DNA of 64,000 bases from Thiocapsa marina 5811 (GCF_000223985.1 NZ_AFWV01000003.1:124001-188000); one strand, 5' to 3'; counted from the stretch's first letter, positions 20,644-32,838 are shown. The notes: generated by a model from the sequence alone, not told the origin. Numbers and translations are program-made.

Positions 20644-20761
20644 GGGGCTCGGGGACATGCTGAATCGGTCGGGGTGCTTGGATCTGCCTGCGGTTTGTGC
20701 AGGCAATAGCCGCAGATCCCGACCCCGGGCGCGCTTCCGATGCGGCCTGCGGTTGTCGTGG

Positions 20762-20786
20762 AATTCCGGTATCATGCCGGAATTTT
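20762..20786 (+). promoter_or_regulatory. Hairpin just upstream of secA
   Basis: AATTCCGG and CCGGAATT form a perfect 8-base stem with a seven-base loop followed by TT, ending 24 bases before the secA start. It could attenuate transcription or mask translation initiation; the role is inferred. Confidence 0.4.
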
Positions 20787-20810
20787 CCCGACAGGTCTCA
20801 AACGTATCCG

Positions 20811-23657
<2,847 letters not shown>

Positions 23658-23665
23658 GCGACGCC

Positions 23666-24907
23666 ATGACGTCGACGGACGCGCATACCTCGGATCCGGT
23701 CCCGTCGGACGACTCCTGGCTCCCGGTCGAGGGCGTGCGCCTGGCCGCGGGGGCCGCCGGCATTCGCTATCAGGGGCGTGACGATCTCCTCGTCCTGGAG
23801 CTCGTCGGCGGCAGTCGATGCGCGGCCGTTTTCACACGCAACGCCTTCTGTGCCGCGCCCGTGCGGCTCGCGAAGACCCATTTGGGCCGAACTGCGCCGC
23901 GTTACCTGCTGATCAATGCGGGCAATGCCAACGCGGGCACAGGTCGGCGCGGTCTGGCGGATGCCGAGTCGAGCTGTGCGGCGCTCGCCGCAATCGGCGA
24001 GTGTTCCGCGCAGGAGGTTCTACCCTTTTCCACGGGCGTCATCGGCGAGCACCTGCCTGTGGATCGTATCGCGGCGGCACTGCCCGAGCTGCTCGGGCGC
24101 TTGGATGCAGCGGCCTGGCCGGCCGCCGCGCGGGCCATCATGACCACGGACCGGGTGCCCAAGCTGGTCTCGCGTCGCTTCGAGATCGACGGGCACACCG
24201 CCTCGATCACCGGGATCGCCAAGGGCGCCGGGATGATCTGTCCGAACATGGCGACCATGCTCGCCTTCATCGCGACGGATGCGGCTGTTGCACCGGATGT
24301 GCTCCAGGCGTGTCTGGGCTCCGCGGTCGCCCGGTCATTCAATGCCATCACGGTCGACGGCGATACCTCGACCAACGATGCCTGCGTGCTGGTCGCAACC
24401 GGTGTCTGCGGGAATGCGGAAATCCGCAACGGCGCATCGCCGCAATTGGATGTGCTCCAGACCGCCGTCGATGCGGTCTGCCTCGAGCTGGCGACCGCGA
24501 TCGTTCGGGATGCCGAGGGCGCAACCAAGCTGGTGACCGTCGAGGTCGAGGGTGCGGCCGACGTCGAGGAGGCTCGCGCCGTGGCCTACACCATCGCCCA
24601 TTCCCCCTTGGTGAAGACGGCGCTCTTTGCGTCCGATCCCAACTGGGGCCGCATCTTGGCCGCGGTCGGGCGTGCGGGTCTTCGGGATCTCGATATCGAT
24701 CGGATTCGAATCCACCTCGGCGAGGTCTTGATCGTCGATGCCGGGGGGCGTGCACCGGACTATACGGAGGAGGCCGGCGCCGCCGTCATGGCCGAGCCCG
24801 AGATCCTGATCCGCGTCTCGCTTGGCCGGGGTCCGGGCCAAGCGCAGATCTTGACCTGCGATCTGTCCTACGATTACGTTCGGATCAACGCCGAATACCG
24901 CAGTTGA
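23666..24907 (+). CDS. argJ: Bifunctional glutamate N-acetyltransferase/ornithine acetyltransferase ArgJ
   Basis: ArgJ moves the acetyl group from N-acetylornithine to glutamate in the cyclic arginine pathway and can also use acetyl-CoA. The 413-residue precursor has the self-cleavage site in [18 protein letters not shown] (between alanine and threonine of ATM), the [11 protein letters not shown] oxyanion region and the usual C-terminus [11 protein letters not shown]. An ATG at 23636, inside secA, would add ten residues; I prefer the ATG at 23666. The argJ next to secA arrangement is common in gammaproteobacteria. Confidence 0.95.
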   Translation: MTSTDAHTSDPVPSDDSWLPVEGVRLAAGAAGIRYQGRDDLLVLELVGGSRCAAVFTRNAFCAAPVRLAKTHLGRTAPRYLLINAGNANAGTGRRGLADAESSCAALAAIGECSAQEVLPFSTGVIGEHLPVDRIAAALPELLGRLDAAAWPAAARAIMTTDRVPKLVSRRFEIDGHTASITGIAKGAGMICPNMATMLAFIATDAAVAPDVLQACLGSAVARSFNAITVDGDTSTNDACVLVATGVCGNAEIRNGASPQLDVLQTAVDAVCLELATAIVRDAEGATKLVTVEVEGAADVEEARAVAYTIAHSPLVKTALFASDPNWGRILAAVGRAGLRDLDIDRIRIHLGEVLIVDAGGRAPDYTEEAGAAVMAEPEILIRVSLGRGPGQAQILTCDLSYDYVRINAEYRS

Positions 24908-25854
24908 GCAGCGACCTGGTTCATGTGATGGTCGGCGCGATCTCCGACTCGGCGGGACGTGTGCTGGTCACGAAACGCCCGGATCATGTCCATCAGGGCG
25001 GGCTGTGGGAGTTTCCGGGCGGTAAGCTCGAGCCCGGCGAGTCGCCCGAGCAGGGTCTGGCGCGCGAGCTGGCCGAGGAGCTCGGCATCGAGGTCCGCGA
25101 CAGCCGTCCGCTGATCCGTATCCGGCACCATTACGGCGATCGGCATGTCCTGCTCGATGTCAGGCGTGTCGAGTCGTACGCGGGCATCCCGGCCGGTTTG
25201 GAAGGGCAGCCTCTCGCCTGGCAATCCCCCGAGACCCTGGATCCCGGCTGCTTTCCTGCTGCCGATCGTCCCATCATCACCGCCCTGCGCCTGCCGGCTT
25301 GCATCTTGATCACGGGTTCCGACCCGCTTGAGCCGGAGGTCTTTCTGGCGCGGATCGCGCAAGCCGTCGCGGGGGGAATCAAGCTTGTTCAACTGCGTGC
25401 ACATGGACTGAATCAAGGGGCCTACGGGGATTTGGCGCGGCGCGCCTTCGTGCTGTGCGCGCAAGGCGGTGCACGTCTTCTTCTAAATCGCGATCCGGAC
25501 GAGACGCTCGGCATCCCGCGTCACGGTCTGCACCTCGGCGGGCAGGCTCTCGCCCGACTGACCGAGCGTCCGGGTCGGCCCGACGACCTGGTCGGAGCCT
25601 CCTGTCACGCGGCCGATGATCTTCTGCGCGCGGCGCGTCTCGGGCTCGACTACGCGCTGCTCTCGCCGGTCCAGCCGACTGCATCCCACCCCGAGGCCGA
25701 GCCGCTCGGCTGGCAGCGCTTTGCCGAGTTGACGGATGCGGCGACGCTTCCGGTTTATGCGCTGGGCGGCGTGACCGGAGCGGATCTGGATGTCGCCCGC
25801 GAGCATGGCGCACAGGGCGTGGCGGGGATTCGAGGCTTTTGGTCGATCGATTGA
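24904..25854 (+). CDS. Nudix hydrolase (MutT-type) fused to a ThiE-like domain
   Basis: The 316-residue protein has an N-terminal Nudix domain (about residues 1-130) with a complete Nudix box, [24 protein letters not shown], as in MutT, which removes 8-oxo-dGTP. The C-terminal half (about residues 135-316) resembles thiamine phosphate synthase, with [24 protein letters not shown] and [11 protein letters not shown]. Several ThiE substrate residues are altered, for example QLRDK to QLRAH. The same fusion is known in many gammaproteobacteria. A TTG at 24904 overlaps the argJ stop (TTGA); an ATG at 24928 is possible but would cut into the first strand of the fold. Confidence 0.88.
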   Translation: MSSDLVHVMVGAISDSAGRVLVTKRPDHVHQGGLWEFPGGKLEPGESPEQGLARELAEELGIEVRDSRPLIRIRHHYGDRHVLLDVRRVESYAGIPAGLEGQPLAWQSPETLDPGCFPAADRPIITALRLPACILITGSDPLEPEVFLARIAQAVAGGIKLVQLRAHGLNQGAYGDLARRAFVLCAQGGARLLLNRDPDETLGIPRHGLHLGGQALARLTERPGRPDDLVGASCHAADDLLRAARLGLDYALLSPVQPTASHPEAEPLGWQRFAELTDAATLPVYALGGVTGADLDVAREHGAQGVAGIRGFWSID

Positions 25855-25858
25855 TCGG

Positions 25859-25944
25859 TTAAACCGCGTCCCCGCTAAGGGCCGTGGATGCACCAAATGT
25901 CGATCTCACTCGAAAATGCGCATCTTGCACCGGACGCGGTTTAA
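25859..25944 (+). repeat. Dispersed palindromic element, type A (copy 3)
   Basis: This is the clearest copy: TTAAACCGCGTCC at the left and GGACGCGGTTTAA at the right form a near-perfect terminal inverted repeat, with CTAAGGGCCGTGGATGCACC inside. The right end contains the TAA stop of the minus-strand yacG; the left end lies four bases after the Nudix gene stop. Confidence 0.88.
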
Positions 25945-26141
25945 TGTGCCCCCGGCGAATGCTCGCTGATGGGCGAATCATCGTCGAGATCGTCTTCGGT
26001 GCCCGGTATCCGGCGATTCTCGTCCAGCCACTCGCCTAGATCGACCAAACGGCAGCGCTCGCTGCAGAAGGGGCGCCACGGCGATTGCGGACCCCAAACA
26101 ACAGACTTGCCGCAACGCGGGCAGGAGACGGTCGTGGCCAT
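25941..26141 (-). CDS. yacG: DNA gyrase inhibitor YacG
   Basis: YacG is a small zinc protein that binds GyrB and inhibits gyrase in E. coli. The 66-residue product has the four-cysteine zinc site (CPRCGKSVVW and CSERCRLVDLGEWL) and an acidic C-terminal tail. It is bracketed by repeat elements: its stop lies in the copy at 25859-25944 and its ATG is two bases from the copy at 26144-26229. No clear ribosome-binding site precedes the ATG. Confidence 0.93.
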   Translation of the reverse strand: MATTVSCPRCGKSVVWGPQSPWRPFCSERCRLVDLGEWLDENRRIPGTEDDLDDDSPISEHSPGAH

Positions 26142-26143
26142 GG

Positions 26144-26229
26144 CTAAACCGCGTCCCGAGCGAAAATCGATGCTGTGTCGGCGAGCGCAGCGCGGTGCAT
26201 GCCGATGAATCCGTGCCGGACGCGGTTCA
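26144..26229. repeat. Dispersed palindromic element, divergent type A (copy 4)
   Basis: CTAAACCGCGTCCC at the left and GGACGCGGTTCAG at the right match the family ends and the length is the usual 86 bases. The interior (GAGCGAAAATCGATGC and CGCAGCGCGG) is diverged from the other copies. It directly abuts the yacG start codon. Confidence 0.75.
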
Positions 26230-26249
26230 GGAATGCATCCGAATCATCT

Positions 26250-26333
26250 GAACCACGTCCACGGATGAGGCGTTTGGCGGGTGCCCGGGCAGCGAGCGAG
26301 TCGGAACAGTGCATGGTGTAAAGGACGTGCTTC
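26250..26333. repeat. Decayed dispersed element at the zapD 3' end (copy 5)
   Basis: GAACCACGTCC and GGACGTGCTTC form an 11-base inverted repeat with one mismatch, 84 bases from end to end, matching the family's length and terminal pattern. The right end contains part of the zapD stop codon. The interior does not obviously match the other copies. Confidence 0.55.
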
Positions 26334-27099
26334 AAAAGACGCAGCAGGTGAGGTTGAAGGGGATGTTTTCCGGGATCTGAGACGGCCGTCCTTGAGGCCC
26401 GGTCTTCATGAAACGGATACTGAAGCGGCTCTTGTGTCCGCTGATCTCGGGATAGAGTGCGCCGGTCCCGTTGATGCCGACCCGCACCATCTGCGCGGGT
26501 GCCTGCACGTCGAGCGCCTCTTGGAAGAAACCGCCCTCTGCGAGCACCTGGCGCGGCGATGCGCTGGTTCGGGCCAGCGAGAGGACGAGACGGATCGCCC
26601 GCTCCGCCGGTCGCAGATCCTGGAGCCAATGGTCGAGCCGTGCCTGCCTGATCTCCGGTACCTGGATGAGCCAATGATGAAACTGCGGTAGATCGAAGCT
26701 GCAGGCCCCGCCCGGAATGCTGCTGCGCTGGGCGACGCTCTTGAGAAGATCGTCCTCGCGGGCGATCTGCCCGATGGGTCCGGACAGGCGATGGACGCCG
26801 CCGACGGCATCCGCAAGGTCGCCGAGGACCTGCTCCAAAGCCCGCGGATCCACCCCCGGCTGATCCCCGAAACGCTTGAGCGTGGCCATGTTGCGATCGA
26901 GCTCTTTGAGCAGCTCGGTCTTGACGTCCGCGCGCGCGGTCACAGAGGCGATGTCGAGCAAGGTCTCGACGGCCACTCGGGTTGCCCAAGCATCGTACTG
27001 AGGCGCGAAATAGTTGAGTCGCTCGAACAGATGCTCGATCCGCAGGAAGGTGCGGACGCGCTCGTTCAGCGGATGCTCGAAGGTCATCAAAGTCGACAC
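26332..27099 (-). CDS. zapD: Cell division protein ZapD
   Basis: ZapD (YacF) bundles FtsZ filaments and binds the FtsZ C-terminal peptide. The 255-residue protein starts with the family segment FEHPLNERVRTFLRIEHLF and carries SRIPGG-type loops (SSIPGGACSFDLPQFHHWL) and the C-terminal RFMKTGPQGRPSQIPENIPFNLTCC. The start is a GTG at 27099 or an ATG four codons later. In relatives zapD often sits with coaE and pilD; here neither is present, and the 215 bases upstream hold nothing recognisable. Confidence 0.93.
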   Translation of the reverse strand: MSTLMTFEHPLNERVRTFLRIEHLFERLNYFAPQYDAWATRVAVETLLDIASVTARADVKTELLKELDRNMATLKRFGDQPGVDPRALEQVLGDLADAVGGVHRLSGPIGQIAREDDLLKSVAQRSSIPGGACSFDLPQFHHWLIQVPEIRQARLDHWLQDLRPAERAIRLVLSLARTSASPRQVLAEGGFFQEALDVQAPAQMVRVGINGTGALYPEISGHKSRFSIRFMKTGPQGRPSQIPENIPFNLTCCVF

Positions 27100-27314
27100 A
27101 AAGGCGCCTCGGGGGTCGGCGCGACCCGGATCCGATCATCTCGGCCCGGTCGGCGCGGCAGTCGTTCGAACGTCGCGCATCCATCGATCCGATGCGCGAT
27201 ACCATAGACGGAATTCTCCCGATTTTGCGCGGGGTTGTCACGGGCTCTCGCCAACAGAAGGTCGTTTACGTTGCATATGTTCCCTCCGCGCGCGATCGAG
27301 CGACGCGCTCGATG

Positions 27315-29285
27315 TCAACCCAGACGCAGGGTCTGTTTGTAGAAGCGCGGGATGGCGTCCGGATCGGCGGTCATGAGGATGTTCTCGAGCACCCAGTCCG
27401 GCAGTCGGCCCTGGGCGGCCATGCGGGTGAGCTGGGTCTTGAGACCCTCCCAGTAGAAGCCCTCCCCGGAGCCGTCGAAGAAGACGATAGGTCCGGACTC
27501 GATCACGCCGAGCTTCATGTCGGTCAGGGTCAGACCGATCTCTTCGAGTGTTCCGACCCCGCCCGAGAGGAAGATATGGAAGCTCGCGATTTCGAACCAG
27601 CGCTGGCGCGACTGGCGGCTGCGTGCCTGGAAGGTCTGGTAATAGTCCGCGCTTTGATTGGGCTTCTGGTCCAGGGTCTCGATGTAGCTCGAGCCGACCA
27701 GCAGTCCGAGGCGGTGGGCGGCCTCGGTCACTTGCAGCATGGCGCCCGGGCCGCCGCCGGTGAGGATGCTGATGTCGCTTCCGAACAGGCCCTTCAGGTT
27801 GGCCAGCAGGCGCGAGATCTTCAGCGCGGAGGCCTCGTCGAGCGGCTTGATGGAGCCGTAGATGGCGAAGACCAGGCTGGTGCGGAAGCGGTCGACCTGC
27901 TCGGGCGAGGTGAAGTAACCGCGCAGCCCGCGGAAGACGTGCCGCACGACGTGAGCGCGCGCATCGTTGCACCAGAAGACCTCGATGCCGAGGCCCTCGT
28001 AGTCGGCCAGTCGGCCGTGGTCGCGGGCGGAGAGGAAGTGACCATGCTCGAAGGAGGCGCGACGGAAAACGATGCGGCCGATGCGCCGACGCAGCGCCGC
28101 GGCGCAGATCTCGGTGTGCTCGATGAGATTCGGGAAATAGCCGAGCAGCAGGGTCGCGTGTGCGCCGTCGGAGAGATTCTCCAGGATACCGGTGCCGTAT
28201 TCGGTGCGGGTGTCGAGCTTGAGCCCCTCGGCGACCAGACCGGCCGCCAAGTCGGTCCCGCCGCGCGGGTCGCGCGGTTCCTCGGGTCGGGTCCAAATCC
28301 GGTCGGGTCGCGCACCGTTCAGCAGGGTCTCGGGATGCTGCGTGACGGCCATCATGCGGTGCGAGTAGCAATCCTCGAGCGGTCCGGCCTCGAGCCGATC
28401 GAAGATCTCGGCGAGCTGCGGATAGTCATTGCCGGGCCGCGCCTCGGGGGCCGGGGCGCTCGCGCGGCCGTGCCAGTAACGACGGCTCGGCGTGAGCGGG
28501 ATCGCCTCGTGAACCGATGCGGCGACGCTCGGGTTGACGATCAACCGCTCGGATCGGTTGATGAACTCCAGGTAGACATTGGTGCCGCGCGTGGAGACCG
28601 GGTCGAGGACCGTCGCCTGCAGATGGAAGCCGAGCGCGTCGTCCAGGTTGCGCAGCACGACGTAGTGGCGGTGCAGGAACATGGAGCAGGCCGTCACCAG
28701 GCCGTCGCTCGGCGGCAGCGCGATGTGATCGACGGCCTCGCGGATTTGCAGGCGATTGAGCAGGTCCTTGCCGTCGGCATGGGTGGCGATCGCGGTGACC
28801 TGATCGAGTGTCAAGGGCTGAAGAAACCGAAAGAGCTGTCGCTGCGGCCGCAGGATGAGATAGCCGTTGCTGTCGACCGAGAAGCCGGCCGGGACCTGGA
28901 TCTCGTTGGTTTGGATAAGTGCATGGATGGCGGCGGAGTCGAGACGGCGGTCCTGCGGGCAAAACACCAGTCGCCCGACACGCAGGCCGGGGACCACGAT
29001 GTGCTGCAGATGCTCGGTGATGCCGAACGAGCGGATCGCCGAGACGACTTGGAGCTCGAGTGTGCAGTGATCAGGCTCGAAGCGCGGCTCGTCGAGCGGG
29101 CAGATGTTGACCCCGATGCGCGCGAGCCGGCTGCGGGCGGCAAACACGAGGTCGGACTCGCGGCCCTTCACGAGCGCGCGAAACCGCTGCGAGATCGCAA
29201 AGCGCGCCTCGACACGAAAGCCTTCCTCGTCGGCGCCGGTAAGGGCCGTGATCCAACCGTCGCCGGTCTCGGGGGTCGCGTACAT
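27315..29285 (-). CDS. Large LOG-family (Rossmann) protein with unassigned N-terminal region
   Basis: The C-terminal third of this 656-residue protein is a LOG/lysine-decarboxylase-like Rossmann domain with GGGPGAM at residues 510-516 and SGGVGTLEE at 574-582, the latter a variant of the P-G-G-x-G-T-x-x-E motif with serine for proline. LOG enzymes cleave nucleoside monophosphates, and the E. coli relative PpnN is about 450 residues with a different layout. The first 380 residues match no domain I recognise, though [16 protein letters not shown] and [14 protein letters not shown] look well structured. I start at the ATG at 29285, preceded by AGGAACAAGG; the frame is open 46 codons further. It is divergent from yebC. 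Confidence 0.8.
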   Translation of the reverse strand: MYATPETGDGWITALTGADEEGFRVEARFAISQRFRALVKGRESDLVFAARSRLARIGVNICPLDEPRFEPDHCTLELQVVSAIRSFGITEHLQHIVVPGLRVGRLVFCPQDRRLDSAAIHALIQTNEIQVPAGFSVDSNGYLILRPQRQLFRFLQPLTLDQVTAIATHADGKDLLNRLQIREAVDHIALPPSDGLVTACSMFLHRHYVVLRNLDDALGFHLQATVLDPVSTRGTNVYLEFINRSERLIVNPSVAASVHEAIPLTPSRRYWHGRASAPAPEARPGNDYPQLAEIFDRLEAGPLEDCYSHRMMAVTQHPETLLNGARPDRIWTRPEEPRDPRGGTDLAAGLVAEGLKLDTRTEYGTGILENLSDGAHATLLLGYFPNLIEHTEICAAALRRRIGRIVFRRASFEHGHFLSARDHGRLADYEGLGIEVFWCNDARAHVVRHVFRGLRGYFTSPEQVDRFRTSLVFAIYGSIKPLDEASALKISRLLANLKGLFGSDISILTGGGPGAMLQVTEAAHRLGLLVGSSYIETLDQKPNQSADYYQTFQARSRQSRQRWFEIASFHIFLSGGVGTLEEIGLTLTDMKLGVIESGPIVFFDGSGEGFYWEGLKTQLTRMAAQGRLPDWVLENILMTADPDAIPRFYKQTLRLG

Positions 29286-29535
29286 GTCCTTGTTCCTGAT
29301 GTCGCCGGTGAGTCGCCGCGGAGGGTGCGGCGTGTGGGCGCGGGTCCGCCGGGCGGCTAAAGCCCGCATCCGCGCGCCGGGTTCCCCCGCAGTTTCCCGG
29401 CCGATGCTAGAATGCGCGGCCAAACAACATGCAGCGCGACTCCCTCGGTGTCAACAGGCCCGGATCGGGTTCCCCGGGCCGGGCTCAGAAGCCGGGACGC
29501 GCGCTCGGTCGATCTCGAGTGAAGAGAGGTTAGCG

Positions 29536-30285
29536 ATGGCGGGTCACAGCAAATGGGCCAACATCAAGCACCGCAAGGCGGCGCAGGACAAACAGCGCGG
29601 TAAGGTCTGGACCAAGCTCATCCGCGAGGTGACCGTCGCGAGCCGCGAGGGCGGCGGCGACCCGGGTGCGAATCCGCGATTGCGCTTGGCGATGGACAAG
29701 GCGTTCGGTGCCAATATGCCGCGGGATACGGTCGAGCGTGCCATCAAGCGCGGAGCCGGCGGGATGGAGGGCGAGAACTACGAAGAGATCCGCTACGAGG
29801 GCTACGGGCCCGGCGGCGTCGCCATCATGGTCGATTGCATGACCGACAACCGCAACCGCACCGCGGCCGAGGTTCGTCATGCCTTCAGCAAGCACGGCGG
29901 CAACCTGGGCACCGACGGCTCGGTCGGCTATCTCTTCACCAAGCAGGGCATCATCAGCTTCCAGCCCGGGACCGACGAGGATGCGGTGATGGAGGCGGCG
30001 CTCGAGGCCGGAGCGGAGGATGTCCTCGCCAACGATGACGGCTCGCTCGACGTGGTCACCACGCCCGAGGCGTTCGCCTCGGTCAAGGACGCGCTGACCC
30101 AAGCGGGGTTCGATACCGAGGTGGCGGAGATCTCCTACAACGCCGCGACCCTCGCCGAGCTGGACCGCGAGACGGCCGAAAAGCTGCTGCGACTGGTCGA
30201 TGTCCTCGACGAGCTGGACGACGTCCAAGAGGTCTACCACAACGCCGAAATCGCCGACGAGATCCTGGCCGAGCTCGATGCCTGA
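29536..30285 (+). CDS. yebC: YebC/PmpR-family regulatory protein
   Basis: The 249-residue product starts with the invariant [23 protein letters not shown] and has the three-domain YebC layout ([46 protein letters not shown]). Members act as DNA-binding regulators or translation factors. It usually precedes ruvC, as here, and overlaps it by eight bases. The start follows a GAGAGG ribosome-binding site. Confidence 0.96.
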   Translation: MAGHSKWANIKHRKAAQDKQRGKVWTKLIREVTVASREGGGDPGANPRLRLAMDKAFGANMPRDTVERAIKRGAGGMEGENYEEIRYEGYGPGGVAIMVDCMTDNRNRTAAEVRHAFSKHGGNLGTDGSVGYLFTKQGIISFQPGTDEDAVMEAALEAGAEDVLANDDGSLDVVTTPEAFASVKDALTQAGFDTEVAEISYNAATLAELDRETAEKLLRLVDVLDELDDVQEVYHNAEIADEILAELDA

Positions 30286-30856
30286 AGACCGGCAGCGTCC
30301 GCCCGTCGGCCGCACCCCGAACGCATCCCCGGAGAAGCTTCGGCACCGCATCTTGGGGATCGATCCGGGCTCGCGCACGACCGGGTACGGTGTCATCGAT
30401 ACCGACGGTCAGCGCAGCCGTTGGATCGCCAGCGGCACCTTGCGGGTCGGCGAATATCCCTGGCCGGATCGTCTCGGTCGCATCTTCGACGGTGTTGCCG
30501 CCGTCGTGGCCGAGCACGCGCCCCACGAGATGGCGGTCGAGCAGCTCATCTTCGCGCGCGATCCGACCGCCGCGCTCAAGATCGGTCAAGCACGCGCCGC
30601 GGCACTCTGCGCAGGCCTGAAATCCGGCGTCACGGTACACGAATACAGTCCCAAGACGGTCAAGCTGGCAGTCGTCGGTACGGGCGGAGCCGAGAAGTCC
30701 CAGGTCCAACATATGATCCGGGTGCTGCTCGCGCTGGCCGAGATGCCCTGCGAGGACGAGGCCGACGCCTTGGCGATCGCGCTCTGTCATGCGCACTCGA
30801 TGGGGATCCCGGCGCGCGGACGGGCCGCCGCCTCCTGGCGGGATTGGCGCCCGTGA
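30278..30856 (+). CDS. ruvC: Holliday junction resolvase RuvC
   Basis: RuvC cuts Holliday junctions during recombination. The 192-residue product has the catalytic acidic residues in [26 protein letters not shown] and [12 protein letters not shown]. It carries about 20 extra N-terminal residues ([20 protein letters not shown]), which depends on using the ATG at 30278 that overlaps yebC. The stop overlaps the GTG start of ruvA. Confidence 0.95.
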   Translation: MPEDRQRPPVGRTPNASPEKLRHRILGIDPGSRTTGYGVIDTDGQRSRWIASGTLRVGEYPWPDRLGRIFDGVAAVVAEHAPHEMAVEQLIFARDPTAALKIGQARAAALCAGLKSGVTVHEYSPKTVKLAVVGTGGAEKSQVQHMIRVLLALAEMPCEDEADALAIALCHAHSMGIPARGRAAASWRDWRP

Positions 30857-31461
30857 TCGGCCGTCTGCAGGGCCGCATCCTCGCCAAACATCCCCCTCAG
30901 CTGCTGCTGGATGTGGGCGGGGTCGGCTACGAGATCGAGGCCCCCATGTCGACCTTCTACGACCTGCCCGCCGTCGGCGAGACGGTGACCCTGGTCACCC
31001 ATCTGGCGGTGCGCGAGGACGCCTGGTCGCTCTACGGCTTCGGCCGCGAGCAGGAGCGCGCGCTCTTTCGTCGTCTGCTCAAGGTCACCGGTGTCGGCGC
31101 CAAGATGGCCTTGGCGATCCTCTCCTCGATGGACGCCGCGCGCTTCGCGCAATGTATCGAGCACGAAGACCTCGATGCGTTGGTGCGGGTTCCGGGGATC
31201 GGCCGGAAGACGGCCCAGCGACTGGTGATGGAGTTGCGCGACAGCCTGGATGTCATTCCGGGCAGCGCACCCCATCTCACGGAAACGCGCTCGGGGAGTG
31301 CCGACCCGCGCGAGCAAGCGCTCGCCGATGCGGTGAGCGCGCTGGTGGCACTGGGCTATCGCCCCGTCGATGCGACGCGGATGACTCGTGCAGCCGACGA
31401 CGGCAACGGCGGGGCCGAGGAGATCATCCGCAGCGCTCTGCGGTCCGCGAGCCAGAAATAA
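30853..31461 (+). CDS. ruvA: Holliday junction branch-migration protein RuvA
   Basis: RuvA binds four-way junctions and loads the RuvB motor. The 202-residue product has the N-terminal barrel ([27 protein letters not shown]), two helix-hairpin-helix motifs (LLKVTGVGAKMALAIL and VRVPGIGRKTAQRL) and the small C-terminal RuvB-binding domain. The GTG start overlaps ruvC. ruvB, its usual neighbour, does not follow; the glycolate oxidase genes do. Confidence 0.96.
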   Translation: MIGRLQGRILAKHPPQLLLDVGGVGYEIEAPMSTFYDLPAVGETVTLVTHLAVREDAWSLYGFGREQERALFRRLLKVTGVGAKMALAILSSMDAARFAQCIEHEDLDALVRVPGIGRKTAQRLVMELRDSLDVIPGSAPHLTETRSGSADPREQALADAVSALVALGYRPVDATRMTRAADDGNGGAEEIIRSALRSASQK

Positions 31462-31560
31462 TTTCGGTACTGAAGCACCAAATCGTTGTCGTAATCGCCA
31501 ACGACAACGACAAGCCTCGCAAAGGGATTCTCTCGTCGAGCTCCCTGTAATGACGGTGCG

Positions 31561-31591
31561 GGTTGGGCACGCTGCGCTTTGCCCAACCTAC
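31561..31591. repeat. REP-like palindrome downstream of ruvA
   Basis: GGTTGGGCA and TGCCCAACC flank a ten-base centre (CGCTGCGCTT) and are followed by TAC. Palindromes built on GTTGGGC...GCCCAAC are common intergenic repeats in proteobacteria. It lies 99 bases after ruvA and could limit transcription between ruvA and glcE. It differs from the TAAACCGCG element family. Confidence 0.55.
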
Positions 31592-31638
31592 CTGTTCATG
31601 TTGATTTTGAATCGTTCCTAAACGACAAGGGGAGACCG

Positions 31639-32736
31639 TTGAGCAACGACCAGACCGCCGAGCTGCAAGAGCGGGTCCGCCACGCGGCCGAGGCCTCATC
31701 GCCCCTTCGCTTGGAGGGCAGCGGCACCAAGTCGACCCTCGGGCGTGCGGTCGACGGCGAGGTCTTGTCGCTGTCCGGGCATACCGGGATCCTCAACTAT
31801 CAGCCCAAGGAGTTGGTCGTCACCGCGCGCTGCGGCACGCCGTTGAGCGCGATCGAGTCCGCGCTCGCCGAGCAGGGGCAGATGCTCCCGTTCGAGCCGC
31901 CGCATTTCGCCGATGCCTCGGGCGGGATCGACGCGGGCTCCGGCGCGACCCTAGGCGGAACCATTGCCTGCGGTCTCTCCGGTCCCGCGAGGCCCTACGC
32001 GGGCTCGGCACGAGACCTGGTGCTCGGCACACGCGTGCTGACCGGGCGCGGCGAGGTCCTGCGTTTCGGCGGCGAGGTGATGAAGAACGTCGCGGGCTAC
32101 GACATCTCGCGGCTGATGACCGGGGCCTTCGGGACACTCGGTGTCCTGCTCGACATCAGCGTGAAGGTGCTCCCCATCCCGACGACCGGCCGGACACTGG
32201 TGCAGACCTGCTCGCCGGCGGAGGCGCTCGGACGCATGACGGGTTGGGCTGCGCAGCCGCTTCCGATCAGCGCGACCTGCTACGACGGCGAGCAGCTTTG
32301 GGTTCGTTTGTCCGGCAACCACGGCGGTGTTTCGGCCGCCGCCGAGCGCATCGGGGGCGAGGCGGTCGACGATGCCGAGGCACTGGTCTTCTGGCGCGAT
32401 CGGATCCGCGAGCAGGGCCATCCCTTCTTTTCCGGTGATGCGCCCTTGTGGCGCTTGTCGGTCCCGCCGACCGTCGCGCCCCTGGCGTTGCCGGGCGCGC
32501 AGCTGATCGAGTGGAGCGGGGCGCAACGCTGGCTGCGCAGCGATGCCGAGACCGAGGTCATCCGTGCGGCGGTCAGCTCCGTCGGCGGGCATGCCACGCT
32601 CTTTCGCGGAGGGGATCGCCACTCGGAGGTCTTCCACCCGATCCCGGCCGGACTCATGACACTACATCGCGAGATGAAACGGGCCTTCGATCCGAACGGC
32701 ATCCTGAACCCCGGTCGCCTCTACGCGACCCTCTAA
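31639..32736 (+). CDS. glcE: Glycolate oxidase FAD-binding subunit GlcE
   Basis: GlcE is a subunit of the membrane-associated glycolate dehydrogenase GlcDEF, which oxidises glycolate to glyoxylate. The 365-residue product has an FAD_binding_4 domain (GSGATLGGTIACGLSGPARPYAGSARDLVLG, then KNVAGYDISRLMTGAFGTLGVL) and ends DPNGILNPGRLY. I start at a TTG at 31639 because AAGGGGAGA lies at the right distance; the frame is open 20 codons upstream. GlcD is absent. Its TAA stop is the first three bases of a dispersed element. Confidence 0.92.
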   Translation: MSNDQTAELQERVRHAAEASSPLRLEGSGTKSTLGRAVDGEVLSLSGHTGILNYQPKELVVTARCGTPLSAIESALAEQGQMLPFEPPHFADASGGIDAGSGATLGGTIACGLSGPARPYAGSARDLVLGTRVLTGRGEVLRFGGEVMKNVAGYDISRLMTGAFGTLGVLLDISVKVLPIPTTGRTLVQTCSPAEALGRMTGWAAQPLPISATCYDGEQLWVRLSGNHGGVSAAAERIGGEAVDDAEALVFWRDRIREQGHPFFSGDAPLWRLSVPPTVAPLALPGAQLIEWSGAQRWLRSDAETEVIRAAVSSVGGHATLFRGGDRHSEVFHPIPAGLMTLHREMKRAFDPNGILNPGRLYATL

Positions 32737-32818
32737 ACCGCGTCCAGAGCGACATGCGTCATTTTCATTTTGTGTTTGGCTTCGGAGATGGCCTCGATCT
32801 CGGTGAGACGCGGTTTAG
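32733..32818 (-). repeat. Dispersed palindromic element, diverged type A (copy 6)
   Basis: CTAAACCGCGTCCAGAGCGA at the left and GAGACGCGGTTTAG at the right are family ends. The first 45 bases resemble the copy at 58128 (CCGCGTCCA, AGCGA, ATGC, TTTTC); the rest has diverged. It supplies the glcE stop and forms the left half of a composite unit. Confidence 0.72.
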
Positions 32819-32838
32819 AATTTAATTTTTTGAATACG

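Larger units (their letters stand above)
20455..20810. other. Repeat-filled leader region of secA
   Basis: This 356-base gap holds the composite repeat (20451-20643) and a nested inverted repeat near 20683-20722 (GGATCTG...CAGATCC enclosing CCTGC...GCAGG). An AATTCCGG hairpin lies just before secA. I find no SecM-like arrest peptide; a 65-codon frame at 20657 overlaps the secA start and has no support. Confidence 0.6.

Noticed and set aside
27192-29360. 722-codon plus-strand frame opposite the LOG-domain gene
   Set aside because: The minus strand has recognisable LOG motifs and a ribosome-binding site; the plus frame has neither.
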